This document shows positions 39,217 to 49,289 of a DNA stretch of 64,000 bases, in pieces. The translations under genes and the position numbers were made by a program. Within the stretch, counting starts at the first letter, position 1. Every line of letters begins with the position of its first letter. This stretch comes from Clitopilus passeckerianus (taxonomy: Eukaryota; Basidiomycota; Agaricomycetes; Agaricales; Entolomataceae): NCBI GenBank assembly GCA_944990035.1, contig CALYLX010000141.1, forward strand, positions 124,001 through 188,000, in the 5' to 3' direction. The notes beneath the pieces were generated by a model, which was given only the letters and a program-made list of their open reading frames with translations, searched no databases and had not been told where the DNA came from.

Positions 39217-39685
39217 ACGTTGTCCATGATTGTTGATCGTATAGTGTGCATTGGCTGTAAAGGGTCGACGCGGTCGACGCCGTATAATTCATAACCCTCT
39301 TGTTCATTCCTATCGAGATTGCCGGATGGAAACTGAATGAGTTAACAATGAATATCGTTCGCATCTGATTCTCGGCTTATCATCTACAGTCACTCAGGAA
39401 ACATCAATTGGCATTCATCTTAAGGCTGGCGTTCGATCTCCTCGCATAAATATGTCTGTCCCATATACCGACGCCTTTACTACTAGAGATCCACAGTTGG
39501 CGCTCAGCCACCAGGGGCCTATCTGTCACTGGTCTCGCATCCTCGAAGCGTGTTCTCTCATATCGCTGCTTTTGAGGCGCTCTAAAAATGGCTGCAGATT
39601 CTTACTGGGAAGGATTGGGGTGTATTATTGGTATATTCGTTTTCATATCCGATGATTGAATACCTGTATGTATGCGTTCGTGGCC
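39217..39685. other. Spacer between eight-cysteine genes 1 and 2
   Basis: Contains a small tandem repeat gtcgacgcggtcgacgcc near 39266-39284. A 67-codon open frame at 39452 lacks a signal peptide and Cys pattern. No gene is called. Confidence 0.5.
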
Positions 39686-39693
39686 TATAAAAA
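39686..39693 (+). promoter_or_regulatory. TATA box of eight-cysteine gene 2
   Basis: TATAAAAA is 73 nt before the 5'UTR intron donor at 39759. The intron 39759-39819 ends three bases before the start codon. Confidence 0.65.
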
Positions 39694-39822
39694 CCCAAAT
39701 CCCGAGGGTTCCTTACACCTCACGACCGACCATTCCACCTCCCTTGAACCCAAATCTGGTACGTACTTGTCAATGCACGCCCTATCCCTTGAAAGACTAA
39801 CCTTCTTTCTACGAAACAGAAT

Positions 39823-40047
39823 ATGACGCATCTCACGATCGCAGCCCTTGTTATATTTGTTGCTGCTATCGGCGTACGGGCTTTACCTCAAGCTAGTGGG
39901 CCCTCTGTGTGCACGCCTACCGAGACGTTATGCGTCTGCCCCGACCATTCGATTATTTGCCCTGCAGGATATAAAAAGATCGTGGAGGAATTTCCTCCCT
40001 GCTGCTGCCCCGTTGAACGATGCATTCCTGCTCCTATTCAGACTTGA
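39823..40047 (+). CDS. Small secreted eight-cysteine protein 2
   Basis: This protein has 74 residues. The signal peptide MTHLTIAALVIFVAAIGVRA precedes LPQASGP and the cysteine framework CTPTETLCVCPDHSIIC, then PAGY and PPCCCPVERC. Spacing is identical to protein 1, including 13 residues between Cys4 and the CCC triplet. Outside the cysteines it shares the G-Y pair and the PP before CCC with its sisters. It is a single coding exon with a 5'UTR intron. Function is unknown. Confidence 0.85.
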   Translation: MTHLTIAALVIFVAAIGVRALPQASGPSVCTPTETLCVCPDHSIICPAGYKKIVEEFPPCCCPVERCIPAPIQT

Positions 40048-40922
40048 GATGGTCCATGTGGTCAGTGCAGTATCTACGACATTAGGATTATCGTGAATTT
40101 TCCGGGTGATGGAGTGGAGGGATATAGTTTTTCTGTGTATAATCAGCTTTGCTCAGCCAGATCCATATTCGTAATGAAAACGAGAGATTGAAGTGGTTTG
40201 ACTGACCTTGAAAATTCCGCTTGAAGGCCGAACAGCCGAAAGGGTGCATCAATGGCTCGTACCAAACTATGATCATCAGAGCCTGACCTGCCTGTTGGCC
40301 GCCTTACAGTGTTACACACAATCTTCGGTCACCGAGCATTTTCCAGGGTAAAGATTCCGGTCTGGATGGCTATTTGCCACCACAATCGGTATCGTTGATA
40401 CCTATTGTCGAGCTCTGGAAGTTGTGGCAAGATATACATCCGCCGAACTCTCTCGAGTCGAACGTGCTGGACTACTGCTACAAGCACGAGCTAACGGCTG
40501 CGCGGAGGGAGAGGCAGACGTGCTGCAAAGGCAATCCATCTCAAAACCGCCGACAGATCTCTTCTCACGAACTGGCTCTCACACCTAGCGCTGATTCCCA
40601 AGTTCGGCCAATCTTGCCGCTGTGTATTCAACAGACACCTCTACTACGTTATTCACTCCTGACGCTCAGCCATCGCCAGATCTTCTTTCGCAATAGGCCT
40701 TCGTATCAGATTTGAGCCATGGCTGCTCGGTCGTGGCAAATCTGGAAATGGCTATGGTCGGCATCATCGGAGGATCCTCATTTGAGTTTCGTTCCCTCAG
40801 ATACGCCGTTCCATCAAGGCCACGGATTCTTAACGGTCACACTGGGCAGTTTCTGGAATAATCCGGCTGCTTGATAGAGATCTGGTGAATTGAAAAGAAT
40901 TCTAACTCATTCGCTCCCTAGG
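40048..40922. other. Spacer between eight-cysteine genes 2 and 3
   Basis: An open frame of 113 codons at about 40374-40715 has no signal peptide or domain and is not called. Nothing else is seen; no decayed fifth copy could be recognised. Confidence 0.45.
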
Positions 40923-40930
40923 TATATAAG
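40923..40930 (+). promoter_or_regulatory. TATA box of eight-cysteine gene 3
   Basis: TATATAAG is 89 nt before the 5'UTR intron donor (intron 41012-41069). Confidence 0.65.
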
Positions 40931-41077
40931 GCAGCCGCGCGTTTATGGCCTTAAGTTCTCAGAAGCCCCGACCGCCTCAGTTGCAACTTCCTCTCTTCGT
41001 GAACAGCTATCGTACGTATTCCTGGATTCATACTAACCATTCATTCCTAACTGATCTCATTCATCACAGACCACACC

Positions 41078-41311
41078 ATGAAACAATTCTCAGTTGCCTC
41101 TCTTATGGCTCTTGTCGCTGCTATCGGCGTACAAGCAATGCCACAGATCACTGGGCCCGTTACAGGAACCTGCACGCCAACTTCCAAATCTTGTTTCTGT
41201 CCCTACGTCATTATTCCAGCGTGCAGCAAGGGATATGTATTGGTCACGGAACAGCTGCCACCTTGCTGCTGTCGCACTTACAAGTGTGTTCTGGACAGTG
41301 GCTCTCAGTAA
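41078..41311 (+). CDS. Small secreted eight-cysteine protein 3
   Basis: This protein has 77 residues, with signal peptide MKQFSVASLMALVAAIGVQA, then MPQITGP. The framework CTPTSKSCFCPYVIIPAC is followed by SKGYVLVTEQLPPCCC and RTYKC. The gap between Cys3 and Cys4 is one residue longer than in proteins 1 and 2. It is closest to protein 4 in its leader (MKQF, VAAxGVxA) and in VTExLPPCCC. A 5'UTR intron precedes the single coding exon. Function is unknown. Confidence 0.85.
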   Translation: MKQFSVASLMALVAAIGVQAMPQITGPVTGTCTPTSKSCFCPYVIIPACSKGYVLVTEQLPPCCCRTYKCVLDSGSQ

Positions 41312-42024
41312 GGCTGAAGTCATCGAGGGGGTCTATATACGGGTTTTGACTTGGGGAGTTCATCAGCGAATATGGTAGTTATGGAGACTAAGAGGGTGAA
41401 GAGACGTTTATTTTTGGGTAGTTGATGTGCCCGACGAAATGGAGATTTTCCAGATTGAAGGCGTCAATAGGATGGTATAGAATCCTGTGAGGAATAAACG
41501 GAGAGGACTCGTGGAAGTTCAGACCATCCAGACGCACACTGACCCACTCGTCTCCTACGACCATGGATCTTTCGAGCGGTGATAGCCACCCAAAATGAAT
41601 TGGACGAAAAGTCTCTGATTCACCGAAATGATGTTCTACAAAAGAGATCAACTCATATTCAAATTACACAGAGTATACATCCGAGTTTGATGCTCTCAAG
41701 ATACCCCGGAATCCTGTAATATGGGGTCGAGGGCCTCCAACCCGGTATCGTGAAGCAGTAAGAGTCACCTTGTGGCAGACCTGTTTTCAGTTTTCGTCAT
41801 TGTGAGCAAACTGCAAGACTCACTCACCAGCCTTCCGCCTTGCCTAGAGCGCCTGGTTTAACCGTTCCTTGGGAATCCTGAGTCGTTTCCCACATCCATG
41901 TATCGCCTGAATAGTGCCACGGAACCTTCCTTGTCACGAGAATGTTCACTGGCTACCCCTGAATCTGGATCGACGAGCTGTGGGTAGATATGAGTCTAAA
42001 AATAAGTCGAGTCCACTTGAGAGA
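41312..42024. other. Spacer between eight-cysteine genes 3 and 4
   Basis: No gene is supported. An 87-codon minus-strand frame (about 41388-41651) has no recognisable features. Confidence 0.45.
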
Positions 42025-42032
42025 TATAAAGG
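42025..42032 (+). promoter_or_regulatory. TATA box of eight-cysteine gene 4
   Basis: TATAAAGG is 79 nt before the 5'UTR intron donor (intron 42104-42153). Confidence 0.65.
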
Positions 42033-42172
42033 AGGTTGGGTAAACGTTGTTTGAGAGTCAAGTCGAACGAGTTGTTCTCATCTCTTCTCAACTTTAAAGC
42101 GTTGTAAGTCTCGCAGTCAGAGACGCCCTTCTTCATCGTCGACTGACGCATAGTTTGAACCAGACAGCAGCC

Positions 42173-42406
42173 ATGAAGCAGTTCACAATTGCAGCGATAT
42201 TTGCTCTCGTCGCCGCCACTGGCGTTCACGCTGTACCACAAATTGTTGGTCCTATCCCAGCATGCACAAGAACCGGCGGACCTTGCCCCTGCCCATTATA
42301 TGTGATTGGGGTCTGTCCGACGGGAACCGTCAAGGTCACAGAACGGCTCCCTCCCTGCTGCTGTGCAATGGACAAGTGTGTCCCGATCAACGAGCTGAGT
42401 GGATGA
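42173..42406 (+). CDS. Small secreted eight-cysteine protein 4
   Basis: This protein has 77 residues. The signal peptide MKQFTIAAIFALVAATGVHA is followed by VPQIVGP and CTRTGGPCPCPLYVIGVC, then TERLPPCCCAMDKC. The eight-Cys spacing matches protein 3. The frame extends six codons upstream only from a TTG within the 5'UTR after the intron, so the ATG at 42173 is used. Function is unknown. It is the last recognisable member of the tandem quartet. Confidence 0.85.
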   Translation: MKQFTIAAIFALVAATGVHAVPQIVGPIPACTRTGGPCPCPLYVIGVCPTGTVKVTERLPPCCCAMDKCVPINELSG

Positions 42407-43028
42407 AGTCAAGGGAAAGCCTGGCCAGAAGCATGTTTCGACGGGTCGATTGGAGGAAGTGATACAGAGTTTGGGAAGTCCTTAGGAGCATCAATATATT
42501 CTTGCGTACTTGCTACATCATAAGCATCGAGTTCCTCGTTCAGATGTTACACTGAACGACCACAGCAAATTAGAGGTGAATCATTTGGGCGAAGTTTAGG
42601 CTCGAGCCTAGGTGACCGAGTTTACAAGAGGGCCCGTTCAAACGTTGAGTACGTTGAGTGACGAACTATGGCACGAATGCTTCCGCACTAAGGTTGGAAG
42701 TCTTCGACTGACAATGAGATGGATTCGTTCCTGAAAGTCAAGTCGAAAGATGACATGTCTGACAACTTGAATGGAAAAAAATCCGAAATTAGTCCTGACA
42801 CGCCTCCGGTCCGGCTATCATCCGGATCATTGACGCGTTTTCGATCGCGTGTTGGGCACGTGCCCTGTTAACCGTCCTCGCCTCGTTTTTGCCCTGGTGC
42901 TCGCCTACCGCCTGTCGTTGTGTTTGTCGTGCCACACACACCAAGACCCTTTTACGAACTCTAACGATTTTCTGCCGATCTGCTCTTTTCCGCTTTCTAA
43001 CGACAATTCCTCCCTCTACGCCGACGAG
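42407..43028. other. Intergenic upstream of membrane-protein gene
   Basis: Contains a short direct repeat acgttgagtacgttgagtgacg near 42643-42664. The frame of the next gene is open from 42849 without a better start. Confidence 0.45.
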
Positions 43029-45225
43029 ATGCCTTTTCCTTTCACTTTCAGCTTCGGAGTGCCAGGACTTTATAACCCCTTTTCCGCCGAGAACGTCAAA
43101 GGTCCGGCGACTTACCTGCCCGGGATGACACCGACTCCTCCCCCGACTGCTTCCTTCCGTCAAAGTCCAGTTAAAAGGAGGCATGATCTGTTATCTTCCC
43201 AAATATACTCCTCATCATCTGGTTCCCCCTCAAGAACGAGCTCGCAAACCTCTCTTAATCATTGGGACCATCTCCGAAGACCTTCACCAGCAGCGGCACC
43301 TCTCCTCGACAATCAAAGCCAGTCCAACCTTCTTGGCCTAGGGTCCAGAAAGAGAGCTCGAGGTTGGGACCCAACCTTACCAGAACAGAGTCGAAGTCGA
43401 GAAACATTTGCCCAGAGCAAAGGGTGGTTGGATACCCCAGGGAAATATAGGGATATGGCTGATGATGGATATGTTGGCGTGCAGAGGGGGAGGAATGATA
43501 GAGATAATGATGAAGGTGGGTACAGGGTTTCGTTTCTTGATTATCACGCTTTTCTGCAGCTGGGTGGGTGGAGTGAAACGCCGTTTTCATAAAACGCAGG
43601 CCCAGGAGGAAGCGTGTGCTACACGTGGTCGAATAGATATAGTCTTGAAACCGGATTGAAGGGTCCCCTCACCTTCTGGTTATCCCAAGCTATCACTATC
43701 GACTTTCCTCCACGGCCTCTATCTACACTACCTGATTGTGTTCTGTCTACATTCGCTGTTGACCAGCACCCACCCACCTTCGCTCCGCATAACTTCTGTC
43801 TTTTCACTTTTGATCTCTAATACTCTGCAATGCACCATTTGCTAACTCGTCTCCTCTCTTTCTTGCATCTCCGCTTCCATCCTCGTTCCCTTCGTCATTC
43901 ACCCCACTTCCTCTACCCGCTAAACCTCCTATTCGCCTCCTGCTTTGGCGAACGCGATGTGCACCCGTATTCTCCCATCCGATCTCCTGTGGATATAGAA
44001 GTCGACGTCGCTTTGGCTCAGCCACCAGCGAAACGCCGTCGTGGCCTAGCTGGATCCATCATTTCGACTGCATTGAGTGCAGCACTTATCGGCAGCGCCG
44101 TAGGATTAACCGTTTATCGACTGTAAGCTGCCCAAGCCTGACCTTACCCCATCCACAACGTAACTAATACCTTGTTGCAGATGGCGAGACCGTGGCAAAG
44201 AATCCGAACACCGACACGAGCGAGAAGATTCACATGAACCTCAGGAGCCGCTGGCGTCTCCTCCGCCACCCTACTCCCAACATGACGGTCCAATTCCGTC
44301 TTCTTCTAAGCAACACCTTCAGCAACCCACCACACCGAGCCGAAAACGCTCACAACGGCATGCCCACCCCGTGTCTGCTGGCAAACGCACGGCTGGCCAC
44401 CGACGGAACGCACGTACTTCTCGTGCTCCATACAGTGCTGGTACCCTCCAGCCACCAGTTGCATCTGCTGGACAGATGTTCGTTCCCGTGCAGCCTGAGT
44501 TCGACTTTGGCCGGCCAGCAACTGCTCCCCTCACCTATTCTTCGTCGACTTCGACATCCTCCACGCTTCAACCGATTAATGACCCTGCCTTAATGGTTGT
44601 GGATACGCAGCCAGTAGAAGAACCTGATGTCGAAGTCCAGATGGATTGGCTGGGCGACAAGCTCAGCTCCCTTATCGAGCAAGGCAAACGAGCTCTCCGT
44701 TCCGAGATCGTAGTATCCTCCGAATCCCAAGACGATCTCGTAGATGACGGATCTGGCGCATGGGAGGACCAAGAGACAAGTCCAGCTGGCTTCAGCCAAG
44801 GACCTTCGGTTTCAAGAAATGGCTCGATAAGGCGGGTGAGAAGGAACAGATCGCAGACCACCCTCTCCATGTCTCCTTCGCCAAGAAAGCAGGGCTTCAA
44901 CTCCGACGGTCCCATCGGCGGAGTTCCCGGTTCTCTTCCTCCCCCTTCATCCTGGACTCATAATCGCGCATATTCCGCCGAGTCACCGAGCATGTTCCAG
45001 AAGTCGACGCCCAACTTGCACCAGTACCAAGCACAGCAGCAGCATCAAAGAGGGCGGTCCATGGATGGCACTTTCGGCCCTTCACTGTCCACGCCGAATA
45101 CTTCGGTCAATGCAGACTTCGGCATGATGGGAGGAGACGAGTCGAGCTTTGAGAGCCCTGAGCTGAGGGAGTCAATGAGAATAGCCAGGGAAAAGTTGAT
45201 GGCTAGGAGAGCGGCGAGGTCATGA
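43029..45225 (+). CDS. Uncharacterised single-pass membrane protein with long disordered regions
   Basis: The model joins MPFPFTFSFGVPGLYNPFS... (exon 1 to 43515) with an exon from 43999 (VDVALAQPPAKRRRGLAGS) and a last exon from about 44182. It is in phase at both junctions, but the first intron would be 483 nt, long for this genome. A single hydrophobic helix (IISTALSAALIGSAVGLTVY) is followed by RLWRDRGKESEHRHE and a long Pro/Ser/Gln-rich tail. The tail includes MDWLGDKLSSLIEQGKRAL, SIRRVRRNRSQTTLSM and the helical end ELRESMRIAREKLMARRAA. No function is known. Exons 2-3 alone could start at the ATG at 43830. Part of its last exon is copied at 49026-49221. Confidence 0.65.
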
Positions 45226-46325
45226 GAAAGGACGCCTCTGGGAGGTGACTGCATGCGCTTGGTCGAGCGCATATATTCACTACCACCGTTTCCTTTGCCC
45301 AAAAATGTCGCCATGGGCCCATGGCCTAGCTGTTTCGGACCCGGTTCCCTCGCCCGTCCTTCGACTTGACTGTTATTCGACTCGTCAACTCACTACTGAA
45401 CGAGACGCCAACTTCCCTGCGCTCGTCGTCCGTTTCGCAATCCATTAAGATCCCGCCCGCCTTAGCTCGTTGTCATCGGCCTGACTCACCTATATTTGTG
45501 GTCGGGGTTCGTGGTCTCAGTGTAAAAAGACTTGTATTACCATCCTCTTCCTTCTGCTGTTTGCTTCGTTGCTTGTCATCGACACCTAAAGCTTTCCATC
45601 ATCACGCGCACAGATTATAACCTCTCGAGCCCCAACCCTTCATCTTATTTCTTACGACACGACATTTACGAAGAATCTTAGAATTAAATATCAAGCATAC
45701 AGACTGTACTTATATCTTATTTCGCACTGTGTTATCCGGGAACCTTGCTATTAATCCCTGTTTTTGCCTCTATAATTACGTACCTCTGGAGTATATACAA
45801 TTTTCTTTCCTTCTTCTGGACATATAGAGCCGTTGTTTTGAACATTGAACATTATTCCGTTGCAGAGGGCTTCGATTTTGCCTTGATTTTGCCTTTGGTA
45901 ATTATGCAAGATGAGAAAGACGAACTGTGGGAACATTTGCTTCAGTGGAAGTTCAATCGACGGCTGAGCGCTGGCTTGAACTTGTTTGGACGTTAGAGTC
46001 TTCACGTCAACGGCCTCACGAAACTTTGCTCCCTCGGAGTATAAGGCTCTTATCCTATCAAATGTCATAGCATACCCACCTTTTCCCTCAGTGCTCACGG
46101 TAAAGCTATGAAGAACAAGGTTCATGGACATGATTATGTCGCGCTACATGAATCCGGATAGAGTTGCCCCTCGCATCTGACATCTCTCCCAGCCAGTTGG
46201 TGTAACCTTTCGGAAAGGCTTGTATATTTTGACACTGCCAGTGACATGACATGGGCTTATAGGGCGTCGTAGCGAGGAAAAGGGAAGAAAACAATTGTGT
46301 TTACGAACAAAAATAATTATCGCTA
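45226..46325. other. Intergenic, convergent 3' ends
   Basis: 3' flanks of two convergent genes, AT-rich near 45660-45880. No gene is supported. The corresponding stretch is missing from the duplicated copy near 49222-49289. Confidence 0.5.
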
Positions 46326-48255
46326 TTAACCCTCTGAGAAGTACTTGGGTACTAGGCGCTTGACCCTTTCTTTCAGGCGGCTCGCCTTCTTCGGTTTCTT
46401 CGTGACTACCCCTTCGATTGAGCGGAAGAATTCTACTTTCTCTCGCAATTCCAGGCACTGATTGGGAGCTGTAAAGGTTTGAGTATTCCCTTGCCAGAGC
46501 TCGGCGACGTCGAATTCCTCGGCAAACGATCCACCGATTTGGGGAACTCTTCCAGATCTGTCTGCAGGTGGGATCGATGCGATCTTCACTTTGAAACCAA
46601 ACCTGTGGATTATCTCTACGTGGATCCCCTTTGGTCCTTTTTCGGTGAAGCGCCGTCTCATCCATGCACCCATTCCATTTTTGGTACTGGGTAGGGAGGA
46701 CCACCGTGCCTCAGCTGTCACATCCAGCTTCTTCTCCTGGTCGGTGACAAACGAGGAACGATAGTCGCGTGGCAAACGATAATCGAATAGTGCCCGCCAG
46801 TCTGGAGTGTCGGAGAAGGTTGACTTGGCTTCTATAGAACGAGCGGTGGATCTGTATTTCAATAGCAATATACTCCTGTTGGTTTCCGCATCTTCCGTAA
46901 ACCCGCGCGGGTTAATATCCCAATACTTTTTATCCATCTCCAAACCGCTGGAAACCGTGTTGGAGGTGCCCAGCCTGGCAGTTGGCTTTGCACCGGCTTC
47001 CAAGCTGATATCGTTGCGTCTCATGTGGTCAACCCGCCGTTTTCCTTTCATATCTACTACCTGACCAGTGGACGGCGTCAAAGGCGGCAATTGGAGTGCC
47101 TGTCGAGGCGTTGTGCCCACTGTGACCGTGACCGAAGTAGGCCAATAGCTTCGAGCTTCAGCTGCGCCTGACCCAGATGATGGCAGTTCGCTCTCAAGAT
47201 CCAAACGCTCAAGCTCAACCATGCTCCATGCTCCGGAAGGTTGTTCCTGGCCCCTTTCGTTCGGAGATTCAGTCCGTTCTTCGTTTTGGCTGAACTACAC
47301 AACCAACTTCATTTCAGTACTTAGAAAAATAGATAGGTAATATCACCCTCACCGATATTCGTGCCATGAGGTAGCCCTTTAACTGTAGGGCGAATGTACC
47401 GGTATCTCTGGTACTAGTAGCTAACGACACCAGGCTACTTCTTAATGAAATTCTTTTCGAGTTTGCCTGTGTGCTGTGCGGAATGGTAGAGGAGTCAGGC
47501 GGCATACGAGTGGCACCAGCGCCATCCCCTGATCTTGAGCGTTCGCTCGCATTTGACCCCGAATCTGAGTCTGACTTGTAAGCACCCTCGAGCTCGGATG
47601 CGCCTACTCTAGTTCCTGCACCCCCAGTCCTGTGGTGTACAGGGTTGGATGGGCGCGAGGATGGTCCTGCTTCGGATGCTTCAAGTGGAGGTTCCGCGTT
47701 GTTGTCTCCTTTCGCGGTAGGGTATGTCCAGTGTTTCGAGAACATATCCGAGTCGAGACGGGGTTCTGGGTAATGGGCCCACAAGAGGCTTGGTACGCAC
47801 AGGTACCAAGATGGAGTGAAGAGCGTACACTCGAAGGATTCTGCTGTTACCCATTCCAGTCTTCTGGAAAACAGCCATCCAGGATAGCATGGATCCTGGT
47901 TCAGCAGGACAATTATTCTTTGTTGTTGGTCCCCGCTGCCACTGTAGCCTTGGCCAAAGCCTGTTACCACTTCGTACCGTCCCCTATAGTGACATTTTTC
48001 CAGTGCCTTATGAAAGCGCCCTTGTTCACGACGAACAAACTGGGTTGCCAGGTCTGCCGTGATGACGGTCGCCGTTTCCGATGTCAACTCTATCATGGGT
48101 GGCGAGTCTGACTGGCGGGACAGAGGGGGAAGCGTGGTCAGGGGTTCTTGTACGAGTTTTGGAGCGGCGATCTTCACTGGTTGTTGATGGGCACCCTTGG
48201 CTCCGAAGAGTCGGATTGATGAAACTGAGACACCCCCCTCGAGAAGGTACATCAT
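46326..48255 (-). CDS. Uncharacterised protein, tandem family copy 1
   Basis: Two exons (48255-47353 and 47294-46326) joined by a 58-nt intron encode 623 residues. The N-terminal conserved block includes LEGGVSVSSIRLFGAKG, CHYRGRYEVVTGFG and WLFSRRLEWVTAESFECTLF. A Ser/Gly-rich disordered middle (SDSDSGSNASERSRSGDG) follows, then a C-terminal block with NDISLEAGAKPTA, MGAWMRRRFTEKGPKGIHVE and a Lys/Arg-rich end. No signal peptide, membrane helix or catalytic motif is seen. No known family is recognised. It shares its layout and most blocks with the gene at 49290-51165. A second ATG one codon later is equivalent to the paralog start. Confidence 0.75.
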
Positions 48256-49016
48256 TGGAAGTGTAGTGGCAGGAAAGAACGTTTCTAAGAGGTGGCGGAC
48301 AACTTGAGCTCATTTCGAAGCCGCCTACCAGTACGGTCGACCAGAATTGGCAGCCATAACATAGGGGTTTTTTTTAATTGCATTCTGGACTCGAAGGCAT
48401 CCCCGCCTAATCTGCTCAGCGTGATCTTTACTCCAGCCTCCGATACGACAACAATGTGTCACAAGAATTAGTCAAATACGTAGAACCCATGAGAGAGAGA
48501 AAAATCGTTGGTATTCAAACAACGAAACCTTGGCAGCTGGATTTGTGGTAGAATGGTACCGGGATACCTGGTAGGCGAAGAGACTCAGCTGGGCGTGCCC
48601 ACGTATCGACTGTAAGTACTTTACCCGAGGTTATGCAGAATTGGAAATGTAGGGTTTTCATCTAGAGACTGGGTACCTGGACGGATATGCATCCATAAGA
48701 AATAAGATATCTATTCAATGGGGGAATAGACCGAGTTCACGAGAACAATGATGGAAACTCTCAACTTGAAAGGGAAATTTTGGGCTCGCCCCTCTCAGTG
48801 GTTATCGGTTCATCGGCGTGCCAACCAGTGATCAACTCTCCTCTAAACGACAACCTCCACGCCAACTCTAGCTCTCCTTCGACTCAGCCCACGGTTCATA
48901 GTATATAAAAGCAGATTATCCGCCATTCGGGCCCAGGAATGGCATCGAGTTCTAAGCGGGTGTGCGAGATATATGGACCCGGGCAACATCTTTAAATACT
49001 CCCTCAATTCATTCCA
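48256..49016 (-). repeat. Duplicated 5' flank, copy 1
   Basis: This promoter-side segment aligns over most of its length with 51166-51872. Matching stretches include agaggtggcgga, acttgagctc, acataggggtt, agtcaaatac and ctcaattcattcca at the far end. It is part of the tandem duplication unit. Both copies lie directly upstream of a member of the uncharacterised gene family. Confidence 0.8.
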
Positions 49017-49025
49017 CAGCGACCA

Positions 49026-49221
49026 CTCCGTTCCGAGATCGTCGTATCCCCAGAATCTCAAGACGATCTCGTTTATGGCGGCTCTGGCGTATGGGAAGAC
49101 CAAGAGAAAGCCCTGCCGGTTCCAGCCAAGGACCTTCAGGTTCAAGAAACTGCTCGATAAGGCGGGTGAGGAGGAACAGGTCGCAGGCCACCCTTTCCAT
49201 GTCTCCTTCGCCAAGAAAGCA
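49026..49221 (+). pseudogene. Truncated copy of the 44.7-44.9 kb exon
   Basis: This 196-nt stretch aligns end to end with 44695-44891 inside the last exon of the single-pass membrane protein gene, in the same orientation. It retains CTCCGTTCCGAGATCGT, CGATAAGGCGGGTGAG and CTCCTTCGCCAAGAAAGCA. In translation it still reads SIRRVRRNRSQATLSMSPSP, but a one-base length difference near the middle breaks the frame and there is no start. It is a non-functional remnant that marks one edge of the tandem duplication. Confidence 0.9.
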
Positions 49222-49289
49222 TAGTGGTGCTCAATGGATACAATTCGGATTCGACCATACAACGCCGAGATCTAGTCCTCCTATGGGAA

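Noticed and set aside
38980..42406. Quartet read as hydrophobins
   Set aside because: Hydrophobins carry two CC doublets with different spacing; here there is one CCC triplet and single cysteines.
49026..49221. Independent gene with RNRSQ-type motif
   Set aside because: It aligns end to end with part of the 43029-45225 gene, lacks a start and has a frame break, so it is a duplicate fragment.
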